Below, piece after piece: positions 58,240 through 64,000 of a stretch of DNA of 64,000 nucleotides; the first letter of the stretch is position 1, and each line of letters opens with the position of its first letter. The notes below the pieces were generated by a model. The model saw only the letters and a list, made by a program, of their open reading frames with translations. It had not been told where the DNA came from and did no database searches. Position numbers and translations under genes: made by a program. Location of the stretch: contig NC_068357.1 in the NCBI RefSeq assembly GCF_020536995.1, positions 148,616,579 through 148,680,578 of the forward strand, given 5' to 3'. This DNA comes from Dreissena polymorpha. Its lineage: Eukaryota > Mollusca > Bivalvia > Myida > Dreissenidae.

Positions 58240-61200
58240 ATTTCTACCCGTTGAGTGAATACACTTAATACAAATGAACTTAAATGTAAGTTGTTTTCGT
58301 CATGATATTATACTTTCAACTGAAACATGGGCACATTATCTAACCGATTTACAGTTTAATGGGTTCGAATATTTTGAATTAAATCGATATGAAAACTTGA
58401 AATGTAGTAAGCGGTCTTCAGCTGGAATAATTGTTTAGTATTTATATATGGAATGAATTTGTTAGTAAAGATGTATTAGTTTTAAAATCACATTATGATA
58501 TTAGATTTGTGAAAATTACGGCATCACAAATTAATTGATGTGGTGATTTGTATATTTGTGTATGTTGTATTGTCCCAGAAGGTAGCTCTGGCCAAGCAAT
58601 TAAAGAAAGCCATACATTTGAGAGACTATGATAATTTGTTATTGATACCAATTCATAAAACGAGAAAGAGCTTAATTTAATTGTGCGTGGTTACTTGAAC
58701 TTCCATACGTCTGATTTGACTGATTTTATTGAAATAATGATACAGATTTTGTGCAAGACGACTATATCCCTGACGTATGTATGTCGCGCTACTCGCAAGA
58801 TGAAGGTCGGATAAACAATAACGGTACACTCTTTTCATGATTTGTGTAAACTTAATGGTCGAATAGATAAAGATGTGCCTGGTAAATATACATATGTTTT
58901 TATCTCTGGATCTAATGTTGTTGATAATGTGTTAGCTAAACCGTATTTAATTCAGAATATATGTCAATTTTGTGTGCATAATCCAAATATGTTATCTGAT
59001 CATTGTTTGGTTGATTTTTTATGGTCTTTTAAAAAGTCTGTTTATATAAATCCATGTGTCAAAGTTATTTAGATAAGACACATATATATGTTTGGAATGG
59101 TAAAAATAAGCGTATTTACATAGAATTTTTGTAATCTGCTTATGCCATTGATCAAATGAATGCATGGCAAAATGCTATAAGTGCATGCAGTTGCAGTTGA
59201 GCAAATAATATAGAATTTGTGTATTTCAAAAGTTAGTGATATCTTTTTACGAAGTTGTTTCCCCTTTTTTGAAGCGAAAACTGAAAACACAAAACACATA
59301 TTGTGTTAGCTCATGTCCAATGTACGGTTTTCTGCTAAGTGCTCAGAATAAAGATCGACTTTTTAAAAACATTTAAATGTATTTAGGAAGAATGAAACAG
59401 ATGCATATCGGTCGCTTTTAAATAACAGTATAACTGAATATACACATTGCATTAAGTAAGCTTAACTCAATATGATAATAATAAAAACAAACCAAGTGTT
59501 ATATGCAATATTTAGCAAGATGTGTTTGCGAAAGACTATGTCTACCCTATATAGTTGAAATTTGGCATTGAAGGTTGACCTTGACCTTGACCTTTTACCA
59601 CTGAAAATGTGCAGCTCTTGAGATACACATGCATGCCACATCAAGTTGCTATTTTCAATATTGAAAAAGTCATGACCAATGCTTAAGTTTGACGCAAACA
59701 AAACAACAAACACACCAACAGACAGGGCTTACGAACATGAAACATAACCATACAATAATTTGCAAAATAATTCATAAGTATTTATACCCCGGATAGCATG
59801 ATTGTTACCTCTAGTGAGGACGTTGTACAAAGGTATAAACAGCATGAGTAAAAATTGTGTTTGTATAATTGAATATACCTATATCAATGCAGGACATTAA
59901 CAAAGCTATAACCGAAATAAGCCCAAACAAGAGTGCAGGCCCTGATTTCTATTTAAATAGAGTTGTTATACACGGAAAAAGTATACTCATGTATACCCAC
60001 ACCGTATTTTTATGTTCTTTTTAATAAAATATTTACGCAAAGGGATTTTGAAGTACAATGGTTAGATGGCCTCACGATTTCTTTACACAAAAGGGCAGTT
60101 TTAACAAAGTCAATAATTATCGAGGTATAACATTGCTAAGCACTATAGAAACACTATTTACCAAACTTTTTAATAATAGATTGCCTGTTTGGGCATAAAA
60201 TTACTGTGTATATACAGAGGTATATGCGGGGTGTAGGTCTCACATGAGAACAGTTGATAACATTTTTGTATTCCATGTACTAATAGCTCACATTTAAAAT
60301 CATGCATTGCACTTTTATTAGAATTTACTACTTAAGGCAATTGACTATGTTGTCCGGGATAATTTAATGATATACATTGATAAAATGAGGTATTCGAGGT
60401 CTTATACTGGATATAATACGGTCGATGTATACTGCAATAAAGTCCAAAGTCAAACACTGCAACGAGTTAAGTGATAGCTACGGATGCATGCTTGAAGTGA
60501 GACAGTGTGAATGTGTATCTTCATTTTGATTTTACATATAGTTAAATGACTTGGAATCAGAATGATATACTTAAGGAATAGTAGTATTGATGTTATTGCG
60601 TTTACAATGTTTCTTGTACGTACTGCTAATGATTTGATTATTTTGGACAACACGGCAGAATAGGTTGCAGAACGGCTTAAATTTACTTCAAATTATTGTC
60701 AGCGTTGGAAACATATTGTAAACACTGATACAAAAAAAATATGAGTTTTATAAAAGGTGGGCGATAAACTTCTGAACAGTTTTATTCTAGTAGTAAACTG
60801 ACTGAAAGCAAATTTAATTATCAAGGAATCGTTTTTACTTCCGGAGGTTTCTTTTCGAAAGCACACTCTACGCTTTAAGGACAGGCATTTAAAGCATTTT
60901 TTGAATGAATCAGTATTAATTTGAATTTACTGATATTTCTGTGAGCCACAAACTAAATCCTTTTGATAGACTTGTAATTCCAATTTGAACTATGGCAGTA
61001 AAGTTTGGAGATTTGTTAACGGTATGTCCGCAGAGCGTGTTAATATGCAATATTGTAAGCAAATCCTCGTTGTAAAAAGATGTACTAAATGACTTTGTAT
61101 ACGGTGAACTTTCTCGTCTTAATTGTCAATCTGCCAGATAAATTAACCTTATTAAATTTTGAATTGAATTGATAGACAGAATACAAGTTTACTTAAAAGT

Positions 61201-61375
61201 TTCTTATGTTGGTATTGCACTATTCTTTCTAATAGATCATCTGGTGTTCATTACTTAAGGACTTGCTTTATAACTTAGGGTTTTACGAGGCTCTTTTAAG
61301 ATGTCGGAAATGATATGGTATTTATCTCAAATGTAAGACAAAGATAAAATATTACTTTTATTCAAAAGTAGAATG
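58240..61375 (+). pseudogene. Decayed LINE with endonuclease and reverse transcriptase
   Basis: Plus-strand reading in changing frames follows a full non-LTR protein. AP-endonuclease pieces are L-S-T-E-T-W (58318) and, at 58842-59040, L-N-G-R-I-D-K-D, G-K-Y-T-Y-V, V-V-D-N-V-L, then L-S-D-H-C-L. RT pieces are I-S-P-N-K-S-A-G-P-D (59917), N-N-Y-R-G-I-T-L-L-S-T (60113), T-V-D-N-I-F-V, D-Y-V-V-R-D-N-L and F-T-D-I-S-V-S-H-K-L. Stops and shifts are frequent, so it is long dead. The Y-A-D-D region is not readable. The order suits a CR1/L2/Rex1-like or related clade; I cannot choose. Confidence 0.8.
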
Positions 61376-61377
61376 AG

Positions 61378-61632
61378 GCATTGTGCAACTCAAGCATATT
61401 GCCACTTTTAAATTAAAGCGTTATTTAGATATGTGCAACTCAGGCATATTGCCACTTTTAAATTGCAGCGTTATTTAGATATGTGCAACTCATGTATATT
61501 GCCACTTTTAAATAGCAGCGTTATTTAGATATGTGCAACTCAAGCATATTGCCACTTTTAAATTGCAGCGTTATTTAGATATATGCGCTTTTATTCCACT
61601 TTTAAATTTCAGCGTTATTTTGATATGTGCGC
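61378..61632. repeat. 50-bp minisatellite at the LINE 3' end
   Basis: 'gtgcaactcaagcatattgc' or variants start at 61383, 61433, 61483 and 61533, with a degraded fifth unit at 61583; the period is exactly 50 bp. It lies where the LINE coding similarity ends. Confidence 0.95.
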
Positions 61633-64000
61633 TATTAAAATAGTTCGTAAATGTTTTTCTAAAATATGATGTTATTCACATTTACTGTAGACAGTGGAAG
61701 ATGAACTAAACCCTCTCCCGTTCATATAGGAAAAATAAAGTGTAATGTGTGTAATAAATCGGAAGATTAATTTTACATTTTCTTAGAGCGCATATTGTTT
61801 TCAAAATTAAGATCTCAATATATTCCATTTTATAACATATACTGACCTAGCATGCACAAGTTTATTGAATTAGTAACAACTGAAAATACACAAACCATGA
61901 TGTTGACATATGCATTTGTTAAACGGTCGTGTTTAATTTACCGTACAAACTGTAACCGAATACTTGTTTTTTGTTGTGTTTTATCAATTGCCAGCATTAT
62001 CATTTTATAACAGGATCGTGCCTGGTCCAAAATATTCTAAGAAATTATAGTTGTTTAATAAGTATTGGATTGCCTTGTATTACAGCTATTAATTAAGATT
62101 TAAATATTTAACTCAGATATACTATCATTTGAAATGTTTCCGGTGTTGATTTGAAGAGTACGAAAACTTTTACGAAGTTTACTGATAGTACAAACAACAC
62201 ATAAAATATTGTAAGTGGTAAGCCATTATAATTATCTTCAACGAGCCCCTGCTAAACAACAGGTATACCTGCCTGATGTTTGCCATATGAAAGCACTGCA
62301 ATCGTATATTGATTTTTTTAGATGGGATATGTTTATAAATAAAGGAAAGGTATTTTGTAAAGGGCAATATGCAAACGTAACTTTACTTCATTTATTTAAT
62401 AAACATCGGATTGGTGCGTGTATGTTTCCGTTTAATTTATTTGCATACAACACATTCATATCTTTAGAATTTTTGTACTTTCTATAACCATAACTTTTCA
62501 GTAACTAAAATATGTGTATTAACAGCCTTTAACCATCTATACTATGTCTAACTGGTTTATTCAGATGATGTGCAAACGGTTTAATATGTATTCAGGGCTA
62601 CGGTTAACGTGGTAGCAAATAAAAGCATGCATATGGAATTTATCAGTGCATCACTGAATAAAGTGTTAAGATTTTAGCACTGTACTAAATCATTTTAAAA
62701 TTAGTTTCATATTCCCAATAGCCAAAGTACTCTACATCCAAACACATCTAACAAATAATGATCATGTAGGAGGTATTGGCGATACTAGTACTGAAGATGA
62801 TACAGATAATGGAGAGTATTATTGTGATAGTTGTAATCATAATGTTAAATATAACAATGATCACTATGCTGATCAATATGCTCCCAAGCTAAGCGAAATT
62901 AGGATGCGGATAATGATAAGTGTGATAATTCCAAGGAAACTAAGACACAGAAATTATATAATAAACGAAAGCCTTTGATAAAGTTACAGTATTGATAACC
63001 GTGATTAGGCTAAATGACTATTTTCAACACTGATCAGATTGCTGTAACCGCAGAAAACAGTGATATCTCCGATTATTAATTAAAAACAAAAGATGGAAGT
63101 TTCTTAAATTTTTGATGAGATATCGACTCGATAAATCAACACTACTATATTTAATGTGTAGCACCAAAGTAAATCCACACGTTTTAAAGTCATACAATTC
63201 AACCAATTAAATACTCATTCGGTTACTTTCACAAATCAAGACGATCAACAATTCTAATATGTAAATGCGATCATTAAATATAAATGTTTGAATGAAATTT
63301 AAAACGTCATCCATGTTGGCTTATCGTGCAATTGTTTTTTTTATGGACGATTGATATAAAACTCAAATTATTAACATATCAAATTCATATAAATATGTAT
63401 CGTGTATTTTCAAATCATCTTATGAAATGGTGTTTCGTTCTTACAAACCGCTATGCAGACTATATAATATATATTTATAAAGGCACTTTTCATTCTGATT
63501 TAGTATTTTATATAGCGATCTAGCTACTTTTATAATATTTCTCCAGACATAATTACATACCGATAAATGTTTAATAGACAACGGCACGAAGTGATAAGAC
63601 CAACGTGTTCCATGATGTGCTGTATTATGAAAGTCCTTTATATCAATGATATATTAAAGTCATTTAGACGTATATTTAAGGACACAATTTGTTCCTGTAT
63701 TTGTTTACTTTCATTTGCAATTTTCACCCTGAACATAAACATATTGTCGAAGTACACGTATTAATTAAATACAATATACAATGTTTACTATCATTTGCGA
63801 AACATTGAACACTATTTTAGCATGTTATGAATATAACTTATGTATAATGCTATGGCTTATAGTATTTTCTCCCTTTAAATAAAGAAAACGGAACCAATTC
63901 CTTATTCCCTGTGCAAACCAAAATATGATACAATATAGTCTTTTATATATATCTAATTCATCTGTACAAATCTGTAACAAATAAATATACACATTCTGAC
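61633..64000. other. No recognisable gene
   Basis: AT-rich end of the window. At 62767-62930 the plus strand reads D-D-T-D-N-G-E-Y-Y-C-D-S-C-N-H-N, a coding-like stretch with a C-x-x-C that may be a transposon remnant; too short to name. The 90-codon frame at 62215-62487 has no recognisable domain. Confidence 0.4.

Overview
The window is AT-rich, intron-rich invertebrate DNA. Its dispersed repeats (fold-back elements around 'cacaggctaatc', elements carrying internal 140-170 bp tandem arrays, short termini ending in a 'cccctccggt' hairpin) are of the kind I associate with bivalve molluscs, probably a heterodont clam or mussel. That assignment rests on remembered repeat style, not on a search. 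There are no bacterial features, CRISPR arrays or rRNA genes.

The main host gene lies on the minus strand and fills 13.2-47.5 kb. I could assemble ten exons whose splice sites and phases all agree: a 72-bp leucine-rich-repeat exon (47399-47470), an LRR/LRRCT exon (35046-35221), a two-exon beta-sandwich module present twice in tandem (29192-29359 + 25533-25772, then 23041-23208 + 19216-19455), a transmembrane exon (18810-18938) and three cytoplasmic-tail exons ending at a stop at 13545. Together they give 479 codons of an LRR-type single-pass cell-surface protein. Its N-terminus lies beyond the exons I could find. The duplicated module sits on about 5 kb genomic copies (19.1-24.3 and 25.5-30.3 kb), and every boundary is phase 1, so the duplication keeps the frame.

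Layout: 0-0.8 kb diverged tandem repeat; 2.3-4 kb fossil coding repeat with a 43/34-bp minisatellite; 4.9-6 kb an intronless rhodopsin-like GPCR pseudogene (+); 6.8-7.3 kb small mobile elements; 7.3-13 kb almost featureless; 13.2-47.5 kb the LRR gene, its introns packed with repeats (nested tandem-array element at 15.2-16.2, Crypton-like fossil at 31.3-31.9, tandem-array element at 34-35, fossil coding repeat at 39.4-40.1, microsatellites, a LINE fragment at 46.5-47.1). A 4.43-kb DNA transposon (47533-51962) with 34-bp inverted ends, a 4-bp target duplication and a nearly intact five-exon transposase sits 62 bp upstream of the LRR exon. A second inverted-repeat element (54178-57428) interrupts a member of a local four-copy repeat family, followed by a decayed endonuclease/reverse-transcriptase LINE (58.2-61.4 kb) and a 50-bp minisatellite. 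The last 2.4 kb hold nothing I can name.

The strongest leads are the transposon with its unfamiliar DDE-like transposase, the duplicated cysteine-free extracellular module, and the second inverted-repeat element with an identifiable unfilled relative of its insertion site.
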